64,000 bases of DNA from Planctomycetota bacterium. Its GTDB lineage: Bacteria; Planctomycetota; GCA-002687715. Location of the stretch: NCBI GenBank assembly GCA_009691765.1, contig SIAO01000001.1, positions 124,001 through 188,000 on the forward strand. Direction: 5' to 3'. Made by a program: the position numbers and the translations under genes. Position 1 is the stretch's first letter. The number at the start of each line of letters is the position of its first letter. Positions 1 to 7,440 of the stretch are shown here, piece by piece. The notes below the pieces were generated by a model. The model ran no database searches and was not told the origin of the DNA. It saw only the letters and a list, made by a program, of their open reading frames with translations.

Positions 1-1366
1 TGATGAGGTCGCGGCCGTAGATCGAGTGAGCCAGCGTTCCGGATTGCAGTGTGCAAGGGTAGGCGCCGAGACGCATAGTGCCGCCCTTGTTCTCAACGCC
101 TTTCTGCTCGTCCATCAGGTCAATGACGGGCACAGGGCAATCGGCGTCGAATTCGGTGGAGTTTGCGGGGCCGAGACCACAGACATTGCGCGCGAACTCG
201 ATGACTGCCATCTGCATGCCGAGGCAGATGCCGAAGAAGGGCAGCCCGTTTTCACGTGCGTAGCGGACGGATTCCATCTTGCCCTGAATGCCACGATGCC
301 CGAAACCGCCAGGCACCAACAAGCCATCGACATGCTTCAAATGGACTTCGGCGCCGTCGCGCTCCACCGCCTCAGCGTCGATCTTCACGACACGCACTTT
401 GACTTTGTGACTGATGCCGGCGTGAGCGAGTGATTCGTAGATGGACTTGTAGCTGTCGTTGAGCTGCATGTACTTGCCGCACACGCCGATGACGACTTCT
501 TCGTCCAGATTGCGCACCGTGTTCACCATTTCGCGCCAGTCGTCCATGTGCAATTCGCCAGCGGAAAGCTGGAGGCGGCGCACGATGAGTTCGTCCAAGC
601 CATGCTCTTGGAGCATCAGGGGAACTTCGTAGATGGTGGTGGTGACATCGCACTCTTCGATCACGGCTTCGCGCGGCACGTTGCAAAACATCGAGAGCTT
701 GCTGCGCATGTCGTCACCCATAGTGCGTTCGGTGCGGCACACCAAGACATCGGGCTGAATGCCGATCTGGCGTAGCTGCGCGACGGAATGCTGCGACGGT
801 TTGGTCTTCAGTTCGCCGGCAGCCTTGATGTAGGGGATGAGCGTCAAGTGAATGAACATCACCTTGTCTCTGCCCTGCTCCAATGCGAATTGCCGAATGG
901 CTTCAAGGAAAGGGAGGCTCTCGATGTCGCCGACTGTGCCGCCAACTTCCGTGATAACCACATCCACATCTTGGGTGGCCATCTTCAGCACGGCAGCTTT
1001 GATCTCGTTGGTGATGTGGGGAACCACCTGAACGGTGCTGCCCAAGTACTCACCGCGTCGCTCTTTCTCGATCACAGAAAGATAAATGCGCCCCGTGGTG
1101 TAGTTGCTGGATTTGGTGATCGGGGAGTGCGTGAAGCGCTCGTAGTGCCCAAGGTCGAGGTCGGTTTCGCCACCGTCGTCGGTGACATACACCTCGCCAT
1201 GTTGATAGGGACTCATCGTGCCAGGATCGACGTTGATGTACGGATCCAGTTTCTGCATGCCGACGCGCAATCCACGTCGTTCGAGCAGCAAGCCGATGGA
1301 CGCTGCGGTCAGGCCCTTGCCCAGCGAAGACACAACGCCGCCTGTGACAAAGATGTACCGCGCCAT
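1..1366 (-). CDS. pyrG: CTP synthase, 3' end beyond the window
   Basis: Makes CTP from UTP, ATP and glutamine in the cytoplasm. About 455 of the usual ~540 residues are visible. The minus-strand frame opens with [18 protein letters not shown], the N-terminal nucleotide-binding loop of CTP synthases, followed by [20 protein letters not shown] and [15 protein letters not shown]. The glutaminase domain then shows VPGGFGHRG and the nucleophile region FFGICLGMQ. The start is ATG at 1366, two bases after the kdsB stop, with GGGAGG upstream as ribosome binding site. It is co-transcribed with kdsB: one makes CTP and the other consumes it to activate KDO. The C-terminal His/Glu of the glutaminase triad lies outside the window. 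Confidence 0.97.
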   Translation of the reverse strand, partial: MARYIFVTGGVVSSLGKGLTAASIGLLLERRGLRVGMQKLDPYINVDPGTMSPYQHGEVYVTDDGGETDLDLGHYERFTHSPITKSSNYTTGRIYLSVIEKERRGEYLGSTVQVVPHITNEIKAAVLKMATQDVDVVITEVGGTVGDIESLPFLEAIRQFALEQGRDKVMFIHLTLIPYIKAAGELKTKPSQHSVAQLRQIGIQPDVLVCRTERTMGDDMRSKLSMFCNVPREAVIEECDVTTTIYEVPLMLQEHGLDELIVRRLQLSAGELHMDDWREMVNTVRNLDEEVVIGVCGKYMQLNDSYKSIYESLAHAGISHKVKVRVVKIDAEAVERDGAEVHLKHVDGLLVPGGFGHRGIQGKMESVRYARENGLPFFGICLGMQMAVIEFARNVCGLGPANSTEFDADCPVPVIDLMDEQKGVENKGGTMRLGAYPCTLQSGTLAHSIYGRDLI

Positions 1367-1368
1367 GC

Positions 1369-2130
1369 TTACGACCTCCCCTGAACCGGACCGTTCCCGC
1401 GCAACCGCTCTTCGAAGGCCTTGAAGTCCGCTTCGGTGTCGATCCCGTGCGGGCTCTTCGAGGCTTGCGTGACATGGACCGCGATTCCGTTCTCAAGGAG
1501 TCGAAGTTGTTCGAGCGCTTCGATGCGTTCCAACTCGGATTCCGGGAGAGCGAGAAATCGTTCCAAGGCCGCGCGACGGTAAGCGTAGACCCCGATGTGC
1601 AGAAGTGGCCAGCCTCCGCCTTCTACAGGCCCAGTCTTGGAATGCGGGATCGCCGCTCGTGAGAAGTACAGAGCTCGTCCGTTGGCGGCGCACACGACCT
1701 TCACTCGGTTGGGGTCGCTGACGCTTTGACCGGTTGGCCACGGGGCGGCCGCTGTGGCCACACCCAGTTCGGGATTCGAGCGCAAAGCGCGGATGAGCGT
1801 GTCCACCAATTCAGGACCCATGTCTGGCTCGTCGCCTTGAACATTCACGATGATGTCGGCGTTGAGGCGCGGCAAGAGCTCGCCGATGCGATCCGTGCCA
1901 GTGCGGGCCGTGGCTGAAGTCATGACTGCGACACCACCGAAGTCTTGAACTGTGGCCAAGATGCGCTGGTCATCGGTGGCGACCACGATTTCGGACACTT
2001 CCTTGCAGCGCCGCACCGCTTGCCATACATGCTCGATGATGGTGCGCCCGCCAGCCCGAAGCAGCGGCTTGCCTGGCAATCGCTGGCTGCCATAGCGTGC
2101 TGGGATGACCACCGCTGCGCGCTCGTTCAT
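1369..2130 (-). CDS. kdsB: 3-deoxy-manno-octulosonate cytidylyltransferase (CMP-KDO synthetase)
   Basis: Activates KDO with CTP for incorporation into the lipopolysaccharide core. It is 253 aa, the normal family length. Motifs are [15 protein letters not shown] near the N-terminus (nucleotide binding), VNVQGDEP in the middle (metal and CTP contact), HIGVYAYRR, and GIDTEADF at the C-terminal end. The ATG overlaps the stop of the upstream lipoprotein gene by 4 bases, and pyrG follows two bases downstream, so the three genes look like one operon. It implies an outer membrane with KDO-containing LPS. The family assignment is firm. Confidence 0.95.
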   Translation of the reverse strand: MNERAAVVIPARYGSQRLPGKPLLRAGGRTIIEHVWQAVRRCKEVSEIVVATDDQRILATVQDFGGVAVMTSATARTGTDRIGELLPRLNADIIVNVQGDEPDMGPELVDTLIRALRSNPELGVATAAAPWPTGQSVSDPNRVKVVCAANGRALYFSRAAIPHSKTGPVEGGGWPLLHIGVYAYRRAALERFLALPESELERIEALEQLRLLENGIAVHVTQASKSPHGIDTEADFKAFEERLRGNGPVQGRS

Positions 2131-2711
2131 GGCTGTCCGTTGGCGCTCGAGGGATTGGGGTAATCGGTTTGCCCTTTCATGTCCCAGAAGGTGATGGCCG
2201 TCATGCGCAATTCCGTAAAGCGCCTCAGCCGTTCTTGCCCTAACTCGTCCGTCCTGTCACTTGGGGTCGTGCCGATGACCTTGCTGCGCTGGCCGTCGAT
2301 TTCGACGTAGAGCGTGCCCCGGAAGCGCTCCGGCAAGGAGCCTTGGCCGAGCAGCACGGATTCGTCCCCGGCGACGAATGGTGAGGACTCCTTCTCGAAG
2401 CTCTTGCCATTGAGGCTTTCGAGTAGGCGATCGATGGTCGCCTCTGGAAGCACCTTGAAACCCTGAGTGCGCTTGCCAAGCGCAATGGCAAGCCGGGTCT
2501 TTGAGTCCGCCAACCAAGAATGACCCGCATTCACGACAATGAAGTGCTGTCTGGTGGAGCCGTGCATGTAGACGATGACGCGAACGTCACGCGCTTTGGT
2601 CAGTGCGGCATCCGGTTGAACGCCGGAGTTGGTGATCGGGTCTGTTGAAGGCCCGGCTGGAACAGTGCATGCGGCCAAGAAACAACAGAGTAAAAGTGAG
2701 AGTCTTCGCAT
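2127..2711 (-). CDS. putative lipoprotein of unknown function
   Basis: 194 aa. ATG at 2711 is chosen over an upstream in-frame ATG because it starts directly on a lipoprotein signal, MRRLSLLLCCFLAACTVPAG, with lipobox LAAC and Cys as residue 15. The mature part is soluble and has no motif I recognise. It contains a stretch like RVIVYMHGSTRQHFIVVN and, in the second half, GTLYVEIDGQRSKVIG, suggesting a beta-rich fold. It is first in the operon with kdsB and pyrG, so an envelope role is plausible but unproven. It ends with a hydrophilic, proline- and asparagine-rich tail. Confidence 0.75.
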   Translation of the reverse strand: MRRLSLLLCCFLAACTVPAGPSTDPITNSGVQPDAALTKARDVRVIVYMHGSTRQHFIVVNAGHSWLADSKTRLAIALGKRTQGFKVLPEATIDRLLESLNGKSFEKESSPFVAGDESVLLGQGSLPERFRGTLYVEIDGQRSKVIGTTPSDRTDELGQERLRRFTELRMTAITFWDMKGQTDYPNPSSANGQP

Positions 2712-2901
2712 GAGGCCCCAATGCGCCAAGATCGCGACGAGGGGCAGGGCGTGCTCAGCCACGTCGACGAATCTGGAGGGCGCGCAGGCATGATAGCCAG
2801 CGTGCCAAAGACAGGAAGCGTGCCCCGGCGTTCAACACGAACAAACCACACCATCGAGTGGAGGGTGAGAGGGACAGCCACGATATTTTGCGCAGTGTCC
2901 G

Positions 2902-2930
2902 TTGACGCGTAGGCCAATGAATCATAAATT
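2902..2930 (+). promoter_or_regulatory. sigma-70-type promoter for the LysM gene
   Basis: TTGACG at 2902-2907 and TAAATT at 2925-2930 are separated by 17 bases. Transcription would start near 2937, about 50 bases before the ATG at 2986. This position argues against any start codon for the LysM protein before 2930. Confidence 0.6.
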
Positions 2931-2985
2931 TCGTGCGCTCTGCAGTGAAGTCCTAGGGCGGACGGACGCTGAGCTGAGGTTGATC

Positions 2986-3795
2986 ATGGGGAAACTAGAA
3001 AAAGCGGGCGTGGGGATCGTAGTGGTCCTCTTGGGTGTGATCTTGACGGTGGCATTGCTTGGCGGAGGTGATCCTCCGGCGACCAAAGAAACTGCGGAGC
3101 AAGCCACGCCAATAGAACCAGCGTCACTTTCAGCGGTGCGTGTTGTGGACAGCACGACACCAGGCGCTGTGGTTGAAGCCAACGACCTCGCGGCTGCGCC
3201 AGTCGTGACGCCGAATGTGACGACGGAACTTGTGCCTGCACCTGTTGCAGTACCTGTGACGGATGTCGTGAATGTGCCCGTTGTGAATGGCACTGCGGTC
3301 GGCACGCTGAACACGGTTGCTCCTGCGGTGGCGAAGGCCTCCAAGGAAGTTGTTGTGAAAAGCGGTGACAGCCTTTGGAAAATTGCAGCACGCGAAGTCA
3401 GCTCACGCGAAGTCGACAGCTACATCAAAGATATTCGCGAAGCCAACGGCCTCGCGGCGAACGCTCGTTTGAAAGTCGGCAGCAAACTGAAGTTGCCTGC
3501 GCATGCAGGCGAGAGTGCCGCTGCTGTGAGTGCGCCTGCAACTGGCCCAGAAGCGCGTCCCTTTGAAGCCGTGAAGACGGTGAGCGTTCTTGAAGGTCCC
3601 GCTGTAGCGCCAGTGGTGGCTGTTGCTGGAACGCGCGAGTACACCGTGAAGAAGGGCGACATGCTTGCTCTCATCGCGCAGCGCGAGTGCGGCTCTGTAA
3701 AGCTGGTGAGCGACATCATGAAACTCAACGGCCTGAAGGATGGCAACGTGCTGAAGATCGGGCAGAAGTTGCAACTGCCTGCACGCGCAAGGTGA
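2986..3795 (+). CDS. membrane-anchored protein with two LysM domains
   Basis: 269 aa. ATG at 2986 is preferred because GAGG lies 8 bases upstream and a promoter occupies the region of earlier in-frame ATGs. Residues about 8-26 form one membrane segment (VGIVVVLLGVILTVALLGG). A long valine-, alanine- and threonine-rich low-complexity linker follows. Two LysM motifs follow: one near residues 120-168 (VVVKSGDSLWKIA to KLPA) and one at the C-terminus (YTVKKGDMLALIAQRE to KLQLPA). LysM binds peptidoglycan or chitin-like glycans, so the protein probably tethers to the cell wall from the inner membrane. No enzymatic domain is present. A strong terminator lies at 4039. Confidence 0.85.
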   Translation: MGKLEKAGVGIVVVLLGVILTVALLGGGDPPATKETAEQATPIEPASLSAVRVVDSTTPGAVVEANDLAAAPVVTPNVTTELVPAPVAVPVTDVVNVPVVNGTAVGTLNTVAPAVAKASKEVVVKSGDSLWKIAAREVSSREVDSYIKDIREANGLAANARLKVGSKLKLPAHAGESAAAVSAPATGPEARPFEAVKTVSVLEGPAVAPVVAVAGTREYTVKKGDMLALIAQRECGSVKLVSDIMKLNGLKDGNVLKIGQKLQLPARAR

Positions 3796-3833
3796 AATGC
3801 AACGCCCTCGTGGCGCTGCGAGATGTTTGAACA

Positions 3834-4019
3834 ATGAAATCTCTGACAGGCCCATGCTTCACGGAAGCGCCGCTCGCTGCTGCGCAGCTGGGTCTGTTTT
3901 CGGCTCCTGCCGTCCGTGCGCTTTTCATGGGGCGTACCGATGCGGCTGATGCCGCGCTGCATATGCGGCGGGCAGCGCATGAAGGGGAATCTGCGCTGCT
4001 ATCGCGGGAACCGCGTTAG
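3834..4019 (+). CDS. possible small protein (61 aa), doubtful
   Basis: The frame starts with ATG at 3834 and ends 20 bases before the rho-independent terminator at 4039. That terminator is about 245 bases from the LysM stop, which would be explained if a small gene lies between. The product is alanine-rich with no recognisable domain. The ribosome binding site is weak. It may instead be an untranslated tail or a small RNA. Confidence 0.25.
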   Translation: MKSLTGPCFTEAPLAAAQLGLFSAPAVRALFMGRTDAADAALHMRRAAHEGESALLSREPR

Positions 4020-4038
4020 GGTTCGCTGATTCGTGATG

Positions 4039-4082
4039 GTCGGGTCGCGTCTTGAGGGAAGGACGCGGCCCGGCATCTTTTT
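4039..4082 (+). terminator. rho-independent terminator
   Basis: A 13-bp stem (4039-4051 with 4062-4074, including two G-T wobble pairs) with a 10-base loop is followed by ATCTTTTT. It ends the plus-strand transcript from the LysM gene and lies just before the convergent lipoprotein gene. Confidence 0.85.
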
Positions 4083-4091
4083 GCGTCGCGC

Positions 4092-4712
4092 CTAACGGTT
4101 GAGCGGGCCAAGCCACAGTCGCCAACGCCCATCGATAAGGGCGAATCCAAGCCGCTGCGGCGCGATGAGACCTGACGCCTCCATGCGCTCACGCTGACGC
4201 ATGCCCGTCACAACAGTGTTCCAATCGAGCACTCTGCCGGCGCGCGCGCTTTCGGCTCCGAGCAACATGCGCCGCTCGCTTTCGGGCACAGCGTCATAGT
4301 CGTAGGTCACTCGCACGGTGAGCGCCAGCAATGGCGGATCGTTGGCGAGACTGCGCGGTGCGCTGTATTGCAGACGCTTCCACGGGGCCTGCAAGAAACC
4401 GCGCAAGCCGACGACTTCCGCTTGAGGCAGCCATGCATCGGACGGTGGCGTTTCTGGGGCGCTCTTGCCTGGCACGAGGGCTGCTGGTTTTCCTTGTGCA
4501 TCAGGCACAGCAATCGTGGCGCAGAGTCCTGGCCAGTCCTTAGCTTCCATGCAGCGAAACATGTCCGCGAGGATGACATCGGGATTGGGATAACCAGGCC
4601 CGAGTGGCGACGGTGCTGGCGTCGGGCTTGTCGGCGCGCTGGCGCAACCGACAAGCAAGAAGGCGGAGAACAAAAGTGCGAGGCGAAGTTCAGCGCGGAG
4701 GATGAAGCGCAT
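4092..4712 (-). CDS. putative lipoprotein of unknown function
   Basis: 206 aa from ATG at 4712, which opens on a lipoprotein signal ending LLFSAFLLVGCASAPTSP (lipobox VGC). A proline-, serine- and threonine-rich linker follows, then a soluble domain of about 170 residues with no motif I can name. The domain includes MFRCMEAKDWPGLCATIA and, near the C-terminus, FALIDGRWRLWLGPLNR. That arrangement resembles small NTF2-like or DUF4878-like lipoproteins, but this is only an impression. The start overlaps the 3' end of the sigma-54 regulator gene by 23 bases, so the two are translationally coupled. Confidence 0.72.
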   Translation of the reverse strand: MRFILRAELRLALLFSAFLLVGCASAPTSPTPAPSPLGPGYPNPDVILADMFRCMEAKDWPGLCATIAVPDAQGKPAALVPGKSAPETPPSDAWLPQAEVVGLRGFLQAPWKRLQYSAPRSLANDPPLLALTVRVTYDYDAVPESERRMLLGAESARAGRVLDWNTVVTGMRQRERMEASGLIAPQRLGFALIDGRWRLWLGPLNR

Positions 4713-6066
4713 ATCGTTCCATTTTCTTGTAGAGGTTGCTGCGTTGCATGCCGAGCAGCTCAGCAGTGCGTTTGATGTTCCAGCCATTCTCGCGCAGCTT
4801 GCGAAGGAGCCATTGCTTCTCGCTGCTGTCTTTGAAGGCTTCGAAATTGTCGATGGCGAACACATCTTCGCAAGGCTCTACGCGCAGTGGTGTGCTTGCA
4901 TTCACATCAGCTAGCTGCAAGGTGGGTTCGTTGCAAAGAAGAATCGTGCGTTCTGCGAGATTGCGGAGTTCACGCACGTTGCCTGGCCAGCGCTGTGTTG
5001 TGAGCCAGCGGCACACGGCCACATCGGGCCGTGGAGGAGTGCGCGCATACCGCTTGGCGAAGTGAGCGAGGAAGCGCGTGAAGAGTTCGACCACATCGTC
5101 GCCGCGATCACGGAGCGGCGGCACCTGAACCTCTACCACCGCGAGTCGGTAGTAGAGGTCTTCTCGAAAGCGTCCTGCAGCAACTTCGGCTTGGAGGTCT
5201 TTGTTGGAGGCCGCTACGACGCGGCAGTCGAGGGCGATACTGTCGCTGGCCCCGATGCGACTGACGCGGCCTTCTTCCAGCACGCGCAGCACCTTGGCTT
5301 GAGCTTGCAGGGGCATGTCGGCGACCTCGTCGAGGAACAGCGTCCCGCCTTCAGCCAGTTCGAACTTGCCAGCGCGGCGTTGTTCCGCGCCGGTGTAGGA
5401 ACCGCGTTCATGTCCGAACAGCTCGTTCTCGATGAGCTCATTGGGCAGCGCCGCACAGTTGACATCCACGAAGGGTTTGTCGCGTCGGCTCGAGAGCAAG
5501 TGGAGATTCTGCGCGACCAGCTCTTTGCCGCTGCCATTCTCGCCAGAGATTAAAACCCGTGCGTCGCTGTCGGCGATGCGCGCGATCATGGTGCGCAAGG
5601 CCTGCACGCAAGGCGCGGATCCGACGATTTCATGGCGCCCAGCTGCGGCGCGAGCGAGGCGCTCCGTGGTTTGTCCGAGTTCGCGGTTCGCTAGGGCGTT
5701 GCGTAAAGCGAGAAGCAACCGATCGCGGTCAAGCGGTTTCTCGATGAAGTCCCAAGCGCCGTTCCGTGTCGCGCTGACCGCCGTGCTGATGCTGGCGTGC
5801 CCTGAGACCATGATGACTGGCAAGCTCGGGCGGAGAGCGTGGATGCCTTGAAGCACTTCGAGTCCGTCCATACCCGGCATCTTGATGTCGCACAGCACTG
5901 CATCGAGAGCGTCATCACCGCGAACGTGCGCAAGTCCTTCGGATCCATCAGCCGCCAGCACGACGGCGTAACCTTCGTAGCGCAGGATCATGTCCACGGC
6001 GGCACGGATGGATGCATCGTCATCAATCACAAGAACTCTGTGCACGAAAGCCTCCGTCGCGACCAT
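4690..6066 (-). CDS. sigma-54-dependent response regulator, NtrC family
   Basis: 458 aa from ATG at 6066. The receiver domain covers residues 10-125, with acidic pocket VIDDD (15-17), phospho-acceptor Asp60 in CDIKMPGMDG, and EKPLD carrying the conserved Lys. The AAA+ domain has Walker A GENGSGKE, the sigma-54 contact loop as GSYTGA (the usual form is GAFTGA), Walker B GGTLFLDEVADM and the arginine-finger region. A Fis-type helix-turn-helix closes the protein (NIKRTAELLGMQRSNLYKKM). It activates transcription from -24/-12 promoters on phosphorylation. No partner histidine kinase lies in the window. It is divergent from anmK. Confidence 0.95.
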   Translation of the reverse strand: MVATEAFVHRVLVIDDDASIRAAVDMILRYEGYAVVLAADGSEGLAHVRGDDALDAVLCDIKMPGMDGLEVLQGIHALRPSLPVIMVSGHASISTAVSATRNGAWDFIEKPLDRDRLLLALRNALANRELGQTTERLARAAAGRHEIVGSAPCVQALRTMIARIADSDARVLISGENGSGKELVAQNLHLLSSRRDKPFVDVNCAALPNELIENELFGHERGSYTGAEQRRAGKFELAEGGTLFLDEVADMPLQAQAKVLRVLEEGRVSRIGASDSIALDCRVVAASNKDLQAEVAAGRFREDLYYRLAVVEVQVPPLRDRGDDVVELFTRFLAHFAKRYARTPPRPDVAVCRWLTTQRWPGNVRELRNLAERTILLCNEPTLQLADVNASTPLRVEPCEDVFAIDNFEAFKDSSEKQWLLRKLRENGWNIKRTAELLGMQRSNLYKKMERYALHPPR

Positions 6067-6101
6067 AGCACGCAGAGCTTGTAGGGGATATTCTCGCGAG
6101 C

Positions 6102-7253
6102 ATGGACCGCCTCCTGAAGCTGCGTGCCAAATCCGAGCGGATCGTGATTGGGCTGAACAGCGGTACATCCGCAGATGCCATCGACAGCATCGTGGTGCGT
6201 TTTCGTGGACAAGGCTTGGAGCTTGTGCATGAAGTGCTTGCCAGCGGTGAGCATCCTTGGCCTGCAAGTGTTCGCGAACAGTTGTTACGCGCTGGCGAGA
6301 TGTCTGTTGCGGAAGCTGCCGATTTGCATGTTGCGCTGGGTGCAGCCTTTGCCTTGGCTGCGCGTGCTGCCATGGTTGCTGCTGGCCTGAGCGCCGACGG
6401 CGTTGACTTGATCGGTTCGCACGGACAGACCGTGGTGCATCATCCTTGCCGCGGTCCAGGCACAGCGACGGCAACGCTGCAGCTTGGTGATATCGATGTG
6501 ATCGCTGAGCGCACGGGTGTGATTACGGTGGGCGACTTTCGTGCGCGCGATGCGGCTGCGGGTGGGCAGGGAGCGCCACTCATGCCGTTCCTCGATTGGA
6601 TGCTCTTTCGGCAGCGCCCAGGCACGGTTTGTCTGAATCTCGGTGGCATCGCAAACGTCACGATGGTCGCGAGCGACATCGAAGAGTGTGTCGCGTTCGA
6701 CACTGGCCCTGCCAACATGCCTTTGGATCTCATTGCCTCACGCCTTACCAACGGAGTTGAGTCTTACGACCCAGGTGGACGTCTGGCGGAGCAAGGTCAC
6801 GTGGATGCGATCTTGCTCGACCGATTGATGCAGCATCCTTACATCCACGCAACGCCTCCGAAGACAACAGGCCGAGAGGAATTCGGCTCCGACTTCGTGC
6901 GCAACCTGCTCGCGAAAGAGACGCACATGCCTCTGGTGGACATTCTTGCGACGTTGACGAGTTTTGTGGCGGACTCAGTGCACGCAGGGGTTACTCAGTG
7001 GGCTGTGGAGCCCCTGCGCGAAGTGGTCGTGAGTGGCGGCGGGCTTCACAACCTTGCACTCATGCGACGTTTGAAGCAGCGCTTCTTTCCGGTGCCAGTG
7101 ACGTCTATAGCGGACTACGGCGTGAACCCTGACAGCAAGGAGGCGTTGCTGTTTGCCTTGCTCGCACATGAGCGCGTGCTCGGCGGTGCGACCAACGTTC
7201 CGCGAGCCACCGGAGCGCTTTGGCCCACAGGGCTTGGCAAGATCGCACTTTGA
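6102..7253 (+). CDS. anmK: anhydro-N-acetylmuramic acid kinase
   Basis: 383 aa, the typical length. It phosphorylates and opens 1,6-anhydro-MurNAc released by peptidoglycan turnover, in the cytoplasm, giving MurNAc-6-phosphate. Motifs are the phosphate loop GLNSGTSADAIDSIVV near residue 17, GSHGQTVVHHP, the signature TGVITVGDFRARDAAAGGQG, LNLGGIANVT and FDTGPANMPLD, followed by the C-terminal VSGGGLHN. Its presence implies peptidoglycan recycling, which fits the nearby LysM protein. The ATG lies 35 bases from the divergent regulator. A MurNAc-6-P etherase is not seen in the window. Confidence 0.95.
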   Translation: MDRLLKLRAKSERIVIGLNSGTSADAIDSIVVRFRGQGLELVHEVLASGEHPWPASVREQLLRAGEMSVAEAADLHVALGAAFALAARAAMVAAGLSADGVDLIGSHGQTVVHHPCRGPGTATATLQLGDIDVIAERTGVITVGDFRARDAAAGGQGAPLMPFLDWMLFRQRPGTVCLNLGGIANVTMVASDIEECVAFDTGPANMPLDLIASRLTNGVESYDPGGRLAEQGHVDAILLDRLMQHPYIHATPPKTTGREEFGSDFVRNLLAKETHMPLVDILATLTSFVADSVHAGVTQWAVEPLREVVVSGGGLHNLALMRRLKQRFFPVPVTSIADYGVNPDSKEALLFALLAHERVLGGATNVPRATGALWPTGLGKIAL

Positions 7254-7315
7254 CTGGGCTGTAAGTTGGCCTGATGTCTTGGTTTGCGGCCTATCATCGG
7301 CACAGGCGCCCTGCG

Positions 7316-7343
7316 TTGACATGATGCGTTCCGCCCATAGAAT
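7316..7343 (+). promoter_or_regulatory. strong sigma-70-type promoter for the HEAT-repeat gene
   Basis: TTGACA at 7316-7321, a 16-base spacer and TAGAAT at 7338-7343. It lies just after the anmK stop and about 95 bases before the ATG at 7441, giving a leader of roughly 90 nt. Confidence 0.75.
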
Positions 7344-7440
7344 GGCCCGACCTTGCGGAATGTCGCAGCGAGCGATGTGGCCACAAGGGCTGGAATGGGG
7401 TGCATTGCACCCTTGGAATGGGATTCGGAGATCCAAGCCC

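Noticed and set aside
788-1384. 198-aa plus-strand frame, with smaller frames at 26-433 and 548-775
   Set aside because: These are antisense shadows of the CTP synthase gene, which reads well on the minus strand.
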